A stretch of DNA of 64,000 nucleotides from Beta vulgaris subsp. vulgaris (lineage: Eukaryota; Streptophyta; Magnoliopsida; Caryophyllales; Amaranthaceae): positions 15,390,417 through 15,454,416 of the forward strand of contig NC_079208.1 of assembly GCF_026745355.1 (NCBI RefSeq), given 5' to 3'. The position numbers and the translations under genes are program-made. Of this stretch, positions 45,058 to 58,129 are shown one piece after another. Every line of letters starts with the position of its first letter. Position 1 is the stretch's first letter. The notes below the pieces were generated by a model that made no database searches, had not been told where the DNA came from, and saw nothing but the letters and a program-made list of their open reading frames with translations.

Positions 45058-45760
45058 CAAATCAGTCCAGTTTCATGCAAGACCAAGTCGCGAAAGTTGC
45101 AAAAGCTTCCCACATTTTAGGGGTGACTCCTTGTAGTGCACACCTTTTTGTTAAGTGATTTTGGGAGTTACTTGAAGCTCCATAAAAGGAGGGGCACTTC
45201 ACGATATTCCTAGATATGGTGAGTTTCAGTCTCATCCTCCACTATATATTATTTCACCCAACCTATGAGAGGCATCAAACATAGCCATCAAATCCCTATG
45301 TCTCATTTCTACCATAAACCTCTATCTAGATATTCCACTAAAAGGCTAAAGAAAACTACTATTGTAATTCTCGCCTTGTTCCTTCACCTAAACTCTCTAT
45401 TTTTAGGAAACCAACTATTATACCCTATTTACCTATAAACACCATCAAATCCTACTGCCATATATGTTACCAATATCACTCGGGTATGTCGCAACGTCAT
45501 CACTTGTCTATTTGGGCAATTATCTTTCACTATCTTCCCTTGTTAGCGTATACATTTATCTACGTTGTTACACTATTGTTTTTTTTTTTTAATTACGAAA
45601 TATCATGTTATAGTGGATTGGTGTATGTATTCATAGCCATCCGCGGTTTTTACTCCTTTTCCATGGATTTTCCGCGTCACCATCTGTTGTGTCTCTTCTC
45701 CTTTTATTTTATGTCCCTATATTTTCTCGTTTTAGTCTAGTAATCGATGTAACAACCAAA
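45058..45760. other. Unclassified spacer
   Basis: The 84-codon frame at 45486-45740 is a hydrophobic translation of T-rich DNA with no family signal. Confidence 0.45.
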
Positions 45761-48700
45761 GATTGTCACTTAAGCGATTTTTGACATAAATCATCTCCAA
45801 ACACAAAAGTTAGCCTATCATATTACCTTGGAATTTGGAGGTCACCACACATGTACAAGGAATTACCTTCATTCCGGAATCATTCCCTCGATATTAGATG
45901 TGCAATGACGTCAACAGGGGATTGATGCCAGCAAGAATGCCTACACGTCAATGTACATGATGGCGTTAAAACTAGCACTAGATGACACTAGAGCGTGCAT
46001 TGACATCAGGTTCACAATTGATAACGAGTCAGAGTACGAATCAGCGTCAACTAACATGTGTGACATCCGACATACTTGACGTTTGCCGGGAAGAGCAAAA
46101 CGACGTCCAATTTAGCCAAAATGATGTCAAGAGATAAGTATTATGATTTCTTATATTTTATACTACTTTACTTGGTCTATGATAGAATACCAGGTGTCAA
46201 TACCGATAATCCACCTATATGGAGAGAACATCAATTATATTACAAGGATGTTATGGTTGGCGCCACCATATGACGTCATAGTACAAACAACGACCATCGA
46301 AATGCACAATGAAACAAAGTCGTTTATCGACATCAAAATGTCGAGGGACACTAGATGGACTCAACAAGAGTGAATATTGTATTTATCTAAGCTAACATAA
46401 GACGTCAACATCATCCCTTTATGACATCGAAATTGTATAATAATTTTAATTATGATTTAATGTAACTAACTGTTTTCCTTGGTGTTATGAAGCTGTAACA
46501 AGGTTACTTCCAGTGATTGTCCTTAATGGAAAAAGATAGCTTATTTTATATTCATTGTCGAAGCACATCATTAACAATTATGGTGTAACGTCACTTGTAT
46601 GCCGATGTAACACCAGACCTGCGATGACACCATGCCGATTCCATACGCGACACCGGATTATGACGCGATACAGGATCATGACGTGACACCGGTTGCAAAC
46701 TCGCCACCCAAATCATGACGAGATGCCTGACAATCTATCAGTCATAACATATGATAGTTGTGACGTCAGAATCCACCAAAGGAAGACGATAAGTTATTGG
46801 TGTGATGACACCAAATTTTGTGGCTTACTTAAGTCCACGTATCAAGTGCCAAAGTTTGCAATTGACCTTAAGTCACCACATGGGGAAAGTATAGTATACT
46901 TTGATGATTACAATTTTTTTTGCATAAATCTGAATTTTTATTATTTTAAAAGCAATTGACATTAAGGTTGTATCTGAGACTTCGATCAGAGGTATGATTT
47001 TTCTATGTCCCAGAAGTTGGGGGCTTGACACCTTCAATAATTTAATTCAAACGTATGACTTATCAGATTAGGTTATCAAAATGACGCCACACTTGATGGC
47101 ATCCAAAACGCAACAAATGAAAAGGCGACGTAATACACGTCACTAATACTCATATATATTTACTCCGAAACAATCTACCAAATGTCATATTTGAAGATCC
47201 AAAAGGAGGAAACACATTATATCGAATTAAGGTATGTGTATATCTATTATTGCAATTAACGGTTCTTTGATTTCAGAGAATAGGTTCAAAACAACAAACG
47301 AACAGTCTCACAAAGAGTTCAGACACTAAATGGGGGACATTCTTTAAATGTACGACGACGACCTATTCAAGAAGTTAATGCTTTTAATGACAAAGTGAAT
47401 GAGTTATCTAAATAAAAACCAGCCGTCATATGCAATCCGACATCAACTCAATACTAACGTCGGTTGGAGGTATTTAAGTAGTGACTTCGTCGAAGTGTTG
47501 GTCAACGATGACGACTCTTAAGTGTTGGTCGTGAGCAACGACGTCACCTTAGTGTCTATTGCCAGCAACGACATCACCTTAGCATCTGGCGTCAACAAGT
47601 AATGTTGGTCGCCAACAATGACGTCACTTTAGTGTCCGTCATCAGTAAGTAATGTTGGTCGGCAACAACAACACCATCCTAGTGTCGGTCGCGAGCTAGT
47701 GACTTGATACACATGTCGATCATTATCCAATTAATGAAGGTGGCTTAGTGACAGTCTTTAAATATAAGTAAGTCTTCTACTTAATATGAAAATTAGGTCC
47801 GCCTCTTTAAGATCGCATGTATTAGCTAGCTTTGGGTAATTGTAATTTAACATAATGGTACTACTACAAATCTCACCAATTCAATAATGACTAACCATAC
47901 ATTCAAGTTTGTTTTGAGATACCTTAAGTTGTTAAGAACAATGAATCTATTTCATCACATTATCAATTTCCATCACAGTCGCAAACTTCATCAAATTTTG
48001 TGGCTGACTTCATTCCAAACCTCAAGAAGCTACCATCCTAGGATATGATGTTGTCAACAAAGAAGTGCAGACACCACATGAAGATGAAACTTGAAGTGTA
48101 ACAGTTGAAGACATTTACTTTGTCTTGATGTCGCCACAAGGGGGACATGATAGTATATACATCTATTGCAACTTTAAAATTTAAATTTATGATGTGATAC
48201 CATAACTTTATCGTCATGACTCTAGACTAACTAATGATTATGAGTATAGAGTTTAAATACAGATACAATGCCAGCCATAGATGTAGGTTTCATGGGGGTT
48301 GACGTAAAGAGAAATTACCCATTGTCACCAAAAGAAGTTTAACATCTCGATTAATAATGACGTTTGAAATTTTAGATGTTATCATGGTGATGCCAGAAAG
48401 TCTCAAGACATCGAGCAAAAAGAATTGAATGGTAAGGTACGAAGTTTTCAGATATACTTACTTAATGACAACTTGCTTTGTTACGACTTCTGCAGGATCC
48501 TACAAGAGGTGTCAAAAATATCAAGAACAGAATACCTAAAGAAAAAAGGTTGGCAAGATGACACACAAAACTAGATCTAACCCAATCGACATCACACCCG
48601 GAAGTCATGACTTTCATCAAGTGACCAGAAGATGTCTGATGTTAAGCACAACATAAAGAAGAATCCAAAAGGACAAGAATGGAGGCAACATTGGGGGATG

Positions 48701-49327
48701 ACACCAGCTCGACAAGATTTATACAATGAACTGCCCTCGACCATAAATGACAATTACTAATTTACAAATTATTATCATTGACAATGACACCTAGGTATGT
48801 TTTATTGTTCTTTATACATGTTACTTCTTCTATTGTCATCGTAGCCTAAATATTGTTCTAAGAGTACATATGATGAAAATCTTCCATTGCACCCAGATGA
48901 CAACATGTTTAGTTGTCGACTCTTCAATATTAATGAATAATCAACCGATTAGTGTTACTTTGCATAAACTAATGTCAATGGTAGATAAATTTTTCTATAA
49001 AGTATGGATTGAAGACAACTGGACGTAGTAACGACACGTCACGACGTAGCTGACATCTGGAGCAGCAATACCAATCTTGCCGATGTCAGAAGAAGTGACA
49101 CTAGTACTAACGTCCAAGCCATGGATGGTGACAACATGCGTGATGACAATCATGACAATAAATAAAAGGTTGAAGAGAGGTGTCCTATTACGATAAAGAC
49201 GACAACTGCATGTGTGACGCAATGATCCAGCTGGTATCAAGTTTTGTGACGTATAATCGAGCATCTTGAGCACTTAACATCAACACTTTGCAATGATAAA
49301 TTCAACTAAATACAGCGACAAAGTACT
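45761..49327. other. Unclassified 3.6-kb region enriched in GACGTC
   Basis: GACGTC occurs at 45907, 46102, 46272, 46401, 46762, 47540 and 47620, with many near variants (GACATC, GATGTC, GACACC). Two stretches are degenerate tandem repeats: 46610-46730 (units like ATGACGCGACACCGGAT) and 47470-47700 (units like AACGACGTCACCTTAGTGTC). No frame over 92 codons and no recognisable domain. It ends directly at the LTR at 49328. Could be an old element interior or an unusual non-coding repeat. Confidence 0.6.
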
Positions 49328-52174
49328 TGTAATCCCCCTATTTTTGAAGAGGATTTTATTAATAGCTAAGTATGATCATTAGCATGATTATATATTAATA
49401 CTCCCCAAGTTTATTAAATAAATAATTTGAATTTGGTTATACACTTATCGAAAATATAATTATATTTAATTATTGAACTTTGTTGTAATGGAATTAACTT
49501 GAGAAATATTGAGTTTATTTTTTAACGAGTACGAGTTATTATTGTTTTATATGAAGTTGTATTAGTATTGTTACCATAGTTCAAAAGGTAAATAGATGTA
49601 CTTAGATTTATATAAAAGGAGAGGGATTTAAAGGTAATTGGACCAAATAGTTAAATGGGGAAGGTTGACTTATACTAAACTAGAGAAAAAAGGGGAAAAG
49701 GAAATAGATGGAAATAAATAAGTGGAAGGAAAGGAGGTAGGCGTGAGTCATTTAAGTGGGACAAAAAAAGAGAAAACAAAAAGAAAGAAAACAAAAGGGA
49801 AAAATAAAGCGTGATATTATTTTCTTCAGAAAAGGGAAAACAGAGAAAGAGAAATGAAAGCAGGAAAGGGAGAAGAGGGAGTTCGAAGAAGAGAGAAGAG
49901 AAAGTGGAGGATGGCTAGCTCCGGCGAGCCATTAACGACGTCAATGGCGTCGAAGCAGATGCACGTATGCACAAGAAGGAAGAGAGAAATAAGGCACACG
50001 AAGAGGAGGGGTAAGCGCACGTTTTTGTTCGTTAGGGGGTGTTTAGTGCGTGTTTTATGATCAAATCTCCAAGCTTTGTTCATCCTTAATCTTCCATAGT
50101 AGTGGGTAAATCAAGTTCTTAATTTAATTTTAGTTTTTTTCCAAGTTAAAGAAGTTAGGGTTTGTGATTAAAAATGAATTGGGGTTTCTGATTTAAAGGT
50201 TATGAGTATGAATTGCTTGAGTAGAATAGTTAGTTTGGATTGGTAAAATGATGATTAAACGTGTTAGTGTGAGTTAGGATGGCTTGAGGTTTGATTAAAT
50301 GGAAGGTTTGTATTTTAATGCTATGTAGAACAATAAAGTGTTGTAATTTGTAAGCAAAACAGGTCAGTTTTGTAAATTACGTGTTTCAACAGTTTTCGGG
50401 CATTTTTAGCAAAAATACCTTTTCGGAAAAGTTGTTTGTATCAAAATTTTACTCACGATAGGCTCAAGAAACGCTTGATTTGGAGTTCAAATGAGGAAGT
50501 TATGCCCATTTTAAGTTTCTGCTGAAATTAGTAAATTGTATACTAGTTTCCAGTGTTTTAAGTTTGAATGTTTTCTTGTGAATATTTCCTAATGGATTTT
50601 GGAGTACTTAATTATATATTATGAAACTTAAGTGTTGGTTTTATATCAAATATGAGAGATTTTTAGTATTGTTAGTATTAGTTAGTTATGTCATTTGAAG
50701 TAAGAGGATCATATTCGATAAAAATAGAGTTAGTTAAAGCTCATTACTAGTTAGCCAAGTCTATTATTATTTATTGAATACATATATGTTATTATGTAGC
50801 TTTCGAGTTCACTAAAGAGTCGTTTTGGAGGTGGTTGTTTTGCTGTGATTAGTAAGAGGTAAGATTTCTTACTCAAATATTTTATAGTTTACAAGCAAAG
50901 TATTGAAAATTGTGATTTTGGTTTGAAAGCGAGGATATTCCTCTAAAGATCGAAAGTTTAATTTTCAAAGAAACTTTTATAGTTTACAAGAAGTGTTTTT
51001 AAAGAATCTCGATTTCGTTCAGAATGGATTGAATGGGAGGATGTTCCTCCAAATATAGAAAGTTCGGTTTTCGAACCGCAATTAAAAGAAAGATTATGCA
51101 AAGATATTTCGAATAGTTTTATGTTTTGAAAGTTGACGGGATTACCTAAGTGGTATCTCAAGGAATCGAAAGTTCGTCGTGTTCGTCGCGACTTTACAGA
51201 TACAGAATAGGTTGGAAGGTACGTTGATTAGTACCTCGAACTTAGATCTTCTGCTGCGGTTTGGCCGTATGTAGAGTGTGCATACTAGGGGACGTTGTCT
51301 ATAGTTATCCGGAGGACCTAGCTTGCCCAATGGGAAAGAGAATCCGTTCCATTCCATAGATTTATGATTCTAAGATTCTGGAAGAAATTATTTTACCAAA
51401 GAAAATAGTAGAATATTTGGTTTGGAAAAGAAATGAAGAAAAATGTTTATAATGTTTTTATTTAGCATTGTGGTTGCAAAAGAAAATGATTTGTAGAATA
51501 TGTTTAATGTATCCTACCTGCATATAAAAATGTTTATAATGTTTTTATTTAGCATTGTGGTTGCAAAAGAAAATGATTTGTAGGATATGTTTAATGTATC
51601 CTACCTGCATATATATTTGGCTTTATGGTACGAAATCTTAGTCAGCCAGTTTGGCTAATACTACATGGCCGATATATGCAGGTACATGAAGGTAATGTAT
51701 AATGAAGAAGGTTTGATGTTGGAAGTTTATTGTATGCTTTATACTATTTGTATCGCGGCGAGGACGATCAACTTTGTAATATCATAGTTAATAGTTAAAT
51801 TGTAATTAAATTTAAAAGGTTTGAGTTTGTAAAGTCTAAACTGGTTTTGGTTGTTGGGTTTTGAGGATACATGTTTATGAATTGGATGCGAGTCCTCAAT
51901 TAAGTTTTACGCGTTCTGTATTACAAAAGGAACTCTGCCGAATTTTCTTTAGGATTTTAAAAACAAATCTAGTTCTTTAAAAGTTTCGGATCATTCACTT
52001 AATATAGTTTATTAGAGTTTAGAGGTTTTAATATAGTCATTACTGTCTGAAAGTTTTAATAAGTCAAGGTTTTTGAACTCCCCAATCGTGATGAGTGTGA
52101 TGGTAATAGCTCGGATTAGGTTTTCCGCTGCATTTAAGTCTTAATTAGGTTGGTCATAGATCCAGGTTGTTACA
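49328..52174 (+). repeat. 5' LTR of the LARD (2847 bp)
   Basis: Contains a purine-rich leader (49850-49990 with GCTCCGGCGAGCCATT), a GTAAGATTTCTTACTC segment, GGGAGGATGTTCCTCC motifs, GTCAGCCAGTTTGGCTAA and ATATGCAGGTACATGAAGG near the R/U5 side, and GCGGCGAGGACGATC. Short frames here and in the second LTR (53938-54334) are repeats of each other and not genes. Confidence 0.85.
51441..51614. repeat. 87-bp tandem duplication in the 5' LTR
   Basis: AAATGTTTATAATGTTTTTA occurs at 51441 and 51528, with near-identical sequence between. The other LTR ends before this position, so whether it has one or two copies cannot be seen. Confidence 0.85.
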
Positions 52175-53596
52175 AATGGTATCAGAACAAGATTTGTTTT
52201 TAGGTACGCATGGATCTCCATATCCAAGCGTAGGAGTAAAATAAATTCAGAAATGAGTCGAGTAAAAGTTAGGTGTAAAATAAACCAAAGCCGTCGAGAG
52301 TTCGCACTTGCCTTACTGTTGTGTGTGAATGTTATGTGAGTCATTTGATGTTTGTTGTTCAATGTGAGTTTTATATTGTTGTGTACTAGAATATGTGTAT
52401 ATACATGGTTATATATATAGTTTGAACCATATGCTTAGGTAACTATATGAAAGAGTGCACACGAGAAGCGTGCTTGTGGGTCTACAACCCATATTATTTT
52501 CTTAATTATGTGAATTGATTGACCAACGTGGAGAATGGAAACTAGTTTATGGGAAATTGGTAAATTATTGGTCCTTATTAGAATGAAGCAAGATTAAGTT
52601 TTAAGGAGAAATGTATTCAAGGGGGAAGAGTATAAAAGCTTTGGTTTGATAATGAAGTTGCAACTATTATTAGATTATAGTAATTAACGTTTATATCTTG
52701 AATATTTTGTTAATATTATATTATCGCTTGTTAGATTTCATATAAAAAAAGAATTTCGTTTGGGTAAGTTACGGAAAGTCTCTCGTATCATCGAAAGTAT
52801 TTGAAAGAGTTTTGAGCTGATTCGAAATTAATATGATCTATTTAATAGAGTGATAATTTTTGTTTTAATGAAACAACTTTGAAATGTTTCGAGGATAGTT
52901 AAGCTTCTTAAGTATCTTTTGTTATGTTTTTAGCTATGTGTGATATTATATGGTCTTGTGTGCACTCATGTGACAATGTGTATTTATGTGAATGCATATG
53001 CATTGATATCTTTAACGATTAGTTAGTTAATGTGTGCAATGTAAGCAGGTTTTAGAGTTTTGGGGACAAAATTCATTTTGAGGAGGGGATAGTTTCATAT
53101 CTTGTAATTGGTAGTAGGTTATAGTTACCCTGAATCCTATCTTTCAATTATATAATTATAATTAATGTTTGTTTTATTTAAAAGAAAAGAGTATTCATTT
53201 GATTAAGATTGAAAGTTCGATTTACCTTCGAAGCATTTTGAAATAGTTTCGAAAAGGCTTGAAATTGGAAGTATTTGCTTAGAAGTAGATTATTGAAAAA
53301 TTGGTTTAGCTACAAAATGAATTAATATATTTTAGGAACTTGATTGCTCGAAATAGAATGATTAAAGTTTAATGCCAACAAGGTTTCCCCTTTGTAATTT
53401 TTGCTCCTCGATGAACCTAGGCATTGAGTTGAAGCGAGACACAAAGATAATGACGAAATGGAGGCTTGACTCTTAAATGTGAAGAGTAGAGTTCTTGGTT
53501 TTAAATCTATGGATTTTGATATTTAACAAATTGTTTAATATTCAATCTCTTTGTTTATAAGTTTCGAGGACGGAACTTTTTGTTAGGCTTGTATAT
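52175..53596 (+). other. Non-coding interior of the LARD
   Basis: From the primer-binding site to the second LTR. GGGGACAAAATTCATTTTGA and GAGGAGGGGATAG near 53060-53090, and TTTCGAGGACGGAACTTTTT near 53560, resemble the polypurine-side sequence of chromovirus elements. No gag or pol. Confidence 0.7.
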
Positions 53597-55590
53597 TGTA
53601 ATCCCTCTATTTTTAAAGAGAATTTTATTAATAGCTAAGTATGATCATTAGCGTGACTATATATTAATCTCCTCGAGTTTATAAAAAAATAATTTAAAAT
53701 TTGGTTATAGACTTATTGAAAAGATAATTATATTTAATTATTGAACTTTTTTGTAATGGAATTAATTTGTGAAATATTGCGTTTATTTTTTTTAACGAAT
53801 ACGAGTTATTGTTTTATATGAAGTTGTATTAGTCTTTTTTATCACATTTCAAAAGGTAAATAGATGTACTTAGATTTATATAAAAGGAGAGGGATTTAAA
53901 TGTAATTGCACCAAATAGTTAAATGGGAAAGGTTGTATTATATTAAACTACACAAAAAAAGGGAAAAAGAAAAATAGATGGGAAGAAATATGTGGAAGGA
54001 AAGTAGGTAGTGGTGAGTCATTAAGTGGGAAAAAAAAAAGAGAAAACAAAAAAAAGAAAACAAAAGGGAAAAATAAAGCGTGATGTTGTTTTCTTTAGAA
54101 AAGGGAAAACAGAGAAAGAGAAATGAAAGGAGCAAATGGGGAAGAGGGAGTTCGAATGAGAGAGAAGAAAAAGTGGAAGATGGCGGGCTCCGGCGAGCCA
54201 TTCACGGTGTCGATAGTGTCGAAGCAGATGCACGTATGCACAAGAAGGAAGAGAGAAAGAAGGCACACGAAGAGGAGGGAGTAAGAGCACGTTTTTGTTC
54301 GTTTGGGGGCGTTTAGTGCGTGTTTTATGGTCAAATCTCCAGACTTACTTCATCCTTAATCTTACATAGTAGTGGGTAAGTTAAGTTCTTAATTTAATTT
54401 CAGTTTTTTTCCAAGTTAAAGAAGTTAGGGTTTGTGATTGAAATTAAATTGGGGGTTTTTGATTTGAAGGTTGTGAGTATGAATTGATTGAGTAGAATAG
54501 TTAGTTTGGATTGATAAAAATAATGATTAAACTTTTTAGTGTGAGTTGGGATGGCTTGAGGTTTGATTGAATGGAAGGTTTGTATTTTAATGCTATGTAG
54601 AACAATAAAGTGTTGTAATTCGTTAGCTGAACAGGTCAGTTTTGTAAATTACGTATTTCAACAGTTTTCGGGCATTGTTAGCAAAAATACTATTTCACAA
54701 AAGTTGTTTGTATCAAAATTTTACTCAAGATAGGCTCAAGAAACGCTTGATTTGGAGTTCGAATGAGGAAGTTATACCCATTTTAAGTTTCTGCTGAAAT
54801 TAATAAATTGTATATTAGTTTCGAGTATTTTAAGTTTGAATGTTTTCATGTGTATGTTTCCTAATGAATTTTGGAGTACTTAAATATATTTATGAAACTT
54901 AAGTGGTGGTTTTATATAAACTAAGAGAAATTTTTAGTATTGTTAGTATTAGTTAGTTATGTCATTTGAAGTAAGAGCTCATATTCTATAAAACTAGAGT
55001 TAGTTAATTAATGCTCATTACTAGTTAGCCAAGTCTATTATTATTTATTGAATACATATATGTTATTATGTAGCTTTCGAGTTCACTGAGTCGTTTTGGA
55101 GGTTTGTTTTGCTGTGATTAGTAAGAGGTAAGGTTTCTTACTCAAATATTTTATAGTTTACAAGCAAAGTATTCAAAATTGTGATTTTGGTTTGAAAGGG
55201 AGGATATTCCTCCAAAGATCGAAAGTTTAGTTTTCAAAGAAACTTTTATAGTTTACAAGAAGTATATTTAAAAAATCTCGATTTTGTTGAGAATGGATTG
55301 AATGGGAGGATGTTCCTCCAAATATAGAAAGTTTGGTTTTCAAACCGCAATAAAAGGAATGATTATGGAAAGATATTTCAAATAGTTTTATGTTTTGAAA
55401 GTTGACGGGATTACCTAAGTGGTATCTCAAGGAATTGGAATTTCGTCGGGTTCGTCTCGACTTCACAGATACATAATAGGTTGGGAGGTACGTTGATTAG
55501 TACCTCGGACTTAGTTCTTCTGCTGCGGTTTGGCCGTATGTAGGGTGTGCACACTAGGGGTCTTTGTCTATAGTTATCCGGAGGGCCTTG
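53597..55590 (+). repeat. 3' LTR of the LARD (truncated, ~1990 bp)
   Basis: Matches 49328-51328. The remaining ~850 bases, starting with the equivalent of AGCTTGCCCAATGGG, are not found further right in the window. The break is at the start of the inverted LTR at 55591. Confidence 0.85.
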
Positions 55591-57261
55591 TGTAACGCCC
55601 CGACTTCTAAGCATCAATATTAGGTTAATTAATTACAAAGATTAGCAGCGGAAGACCTTCCTATCTTAGTCGGTGCGTCACTGCCGTACCCTCCACCCAG
55701 GAAGGTACAAGGCATCATTCTTTCATATAACTAAACCTCTATAACAGTTATAGTAATTCTAGAAATATATAAAGATAGCTTAAGCATAGCTAATGTTACG
55801 TAATTTAGTGATCATAAACTTGGATTACATAACCGTCATAGTCGCATGAATTAAAGCAATTTAATTCTCACTGCTACGTCATACCATCTTCGTATGCATA
55901 CCTAAAACAGAAAAATAAAACGTCATGAGCCGAGGCTCAATAACATACTACTCTAACAACGTAAATTCATTTCAATTCATTTTATTTGCAAACAGGGAGA
56001 AGTGAATATAGTAAAACCATTTCATAAACATACACTTTGAATCAGGAATTTAAAAGTCATTTTCATTAATATAATCTCCATTATCACATTTCATTATCAG
56101 AAAACTTTCTATGGTTACTTAGCAAGTACAACAGAAGGCATATCCACCGAGGACATAAGTCCCCCATCAGAAGGTGACATATAATGTCATAGATCATAAC
56201 ATAAGGCAAAGCCACCGAGGATATTCATCTCCCATCAGAAGGTGGCATATAATGCAGTAGTCGCATAAGGCAAATCCAGCGAGGATATGCATCCCCCATT
56301 AGAAGGTGGCATATAATGCTAGGCAAAGCCACCGAGGACATTGTCCCCCCATCAGAAGGTGGTATATAATGTCATAATCATAACAGAAGGCAAAGTCACC
56401 AAGGATATTCATCCCGCATCATAAGGTGGCATATAATGCCAGACAAAGCCACCAAGGACATTGTCCCCAATCAGAAGGTGACATATAATGTCATAATGCA
56501 GGTACCACCGAGGACGTTCTCCCCCATCAGAAGGTGACATATGATGCCATAATCATAACAGAAGGCAAAGCCACCGAGAATATTCATCCCCCATCAGAAG
56601 ATGGCATATAATGCCAGACAAAGCCACTGAGGAGGTGGTCCCCCATCAGAAGGTGACATATAATGTCATAATGCGGGTACCACCGAGGATGTTGTCCTCC
56701 ATCAGAAGGTGGCGTTGTCGGTAGATAACAGAACGACACGTGCACGGCCCAGAGAACATAGTACTGCCATTCACCATCTTTCACTTTCATTTATCATGTT
56801 TCGTTTCTTTTGCGTAATTTTCAGAAATCATAATAAAGTCATTTCATAACGTCATCAAATCATTTATGTAGCCAAACATTTCATATCCCGCACACCATAT
56901 AAAACATAGCATAAACATTATATAAAAGCACCATAAAACGTAGTTGGAAGGGGAGTGCGGTTGTTAGCAGTAGACGTTATCTGAAATCATGCTTAACAAT
57001 CTTGATCATAGGGAGAGGCTTTATCTTCCTTTTTAATCTAATCAAATCAGGGATTAATAAAAGACTTATTAATATTTTATTCGAAATTATGAGTTTGCTG
57101 ATCCATTTCCATCATGTATCCATTTTAGGAGGTGTGTAGGAGTTTTATATAGACGACATCTTACTATAACGATTTCGTATTTTATAATTTCAAAACGTTA
57201 TAATTTTGGTAACCTTTAATTCAAAACTTCATTCTATTAGTCATAGGCCATTAATCTTATG
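55591..57261 (-). mobile_element. Inverted chromovirus-like LTR fragment
   Basis: Read on the minus strand it ends CGGGGCGTTACA at 55591. Upstream it shows GAGCCTCGGCTCATGACG and TAGGTATGCATACGAAG, the same R/U5 layout as the other LTRs in the window. CCTTG (55586-55590) would be the target copy. The 5' part is cut at 57261 by the copia LTR, so only ~1.67 kb is seen and no partner LTR is in the window. Confidence 0.6.
56128..56715. repeat. Tandem array inside the inverted LTR
   Basis: About ten copies of a ~50-70 bp unit with AAGCCACCGAGGATATTCAT and CCATCAGAAGGTGGCATA. Alternating unit types (with and without CATAATCATAACAGAAGG) suggest a higher-order repeat. Confidence 0.88.
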
Positions 57262-58129
57262 TGTTGAACCCTAGTTTTGATGATGACAAAGGAACAAAGA
57301 TGCAAACTAAGTATTGGCGGACTAACAAGTTGTTTAAGTGAGTGAATTTCATGGTATCAATGAAAGGAACAAAGAGAATGCTAAGTCAAGGAACAAATCA
57401 AGTTTGAATTTTGAAGACTAAGTGAAGATGTTTCTATATTTGGTACTGGAGCAGCATTGGAGCAAGAAGACTAAAGCGGGGCTTTTTGTTTCTAGTTCCA
57501 TTGTAAAGGAACGAGTGAGAATGGTAAGGAACTATGTCAATTTAGAATGAGAATGATCGTTTGTTCCTTTGCAAGGAATAGACGAACTCGCGCTGAACTT
57601 ATAACGTTAAAAGAACTAAGAATTAAAAGGAACTAGACTTAGGATGAAGCATTACAACGGTACATTTATGTCAGTTGAGTAAATTATGCCTAGAACCGTT
57701 TTATTTAAGGAAAAATCTGATTTTAAAGAAAAGATATTATTTTTCCAAAGATAATAAAAATTCTTTTCAGTTTTTATGGAAATATTTTAAAGATAATATT
57801 TTTAGTAAAAAGATTTATTTCGGTTTTATTAATTAAAATGTTCTTAATTAAATCATATTTTTGAATTAATGCTCAAAGTGATTGCTAAAATTAAGGAGAA
57901 ATAACTTAATTCTCTCCCAAATTAAACAATGATCATGGAGATCATGGGATGATTGAGGAACGTGTTCTTCCGGGTAAAGAACATCATGGGATAATGGTTC
58001 AAACCACTAATACATGTTTTAATCCCACGTTCTAAGTTATTACCACTATAAATACTAATGTATAATGAAGTTCCATTAAGTGTGTCTGACTAAGTGATTT
58101 AGTGAGTTTAACTAAGTAAAGTGTCAGTG

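Larger units (their letters stand above)
49328..55590 (+). mobile_element. LARD-type LTR retrotransposon (non-coding interior), right LTR truncated
   Basis: The 5' LTR (49328-52174) starts TGTAATCCCCCTA and ends GGTTGTTACA. Two bases later comes TGGTATCAGAAC (52177-52188), a tRNA-Met-type primer-binding site. The second LTR starts TGTAATCCCTCTA at 53597 and follows the first collinearly until GGAGGGCCT at 55588, where a different sequence begins. The 1.42-kb interior has no coding sequence. Very long LTRs around a short non-coding interior define a large retrotransposon derivative that would need proteins in trans. The left flank is GTACT; the right flank is not available. Confidence 0.85.

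Noticed and set aside
45486..45740. 84-codon hydrophobic frame that could be a small membrane protein
   Set aside because: T-rich DNA, no homology-like motifs, no promoter or paralogue context.
46076..46373. Two overlapping plus-strand frames in the GACGTC-rich region
   Set aside because: Overlap in different frames, no recognised domain; composition follows the local repeats.
53938..54334. Leucine/serine-rich minus-strand frames and a charged plus-strand frame
   Set aside because: They lie in the LARD LTR leader, and similar frames recur at 49826-50083 in the other LTR.
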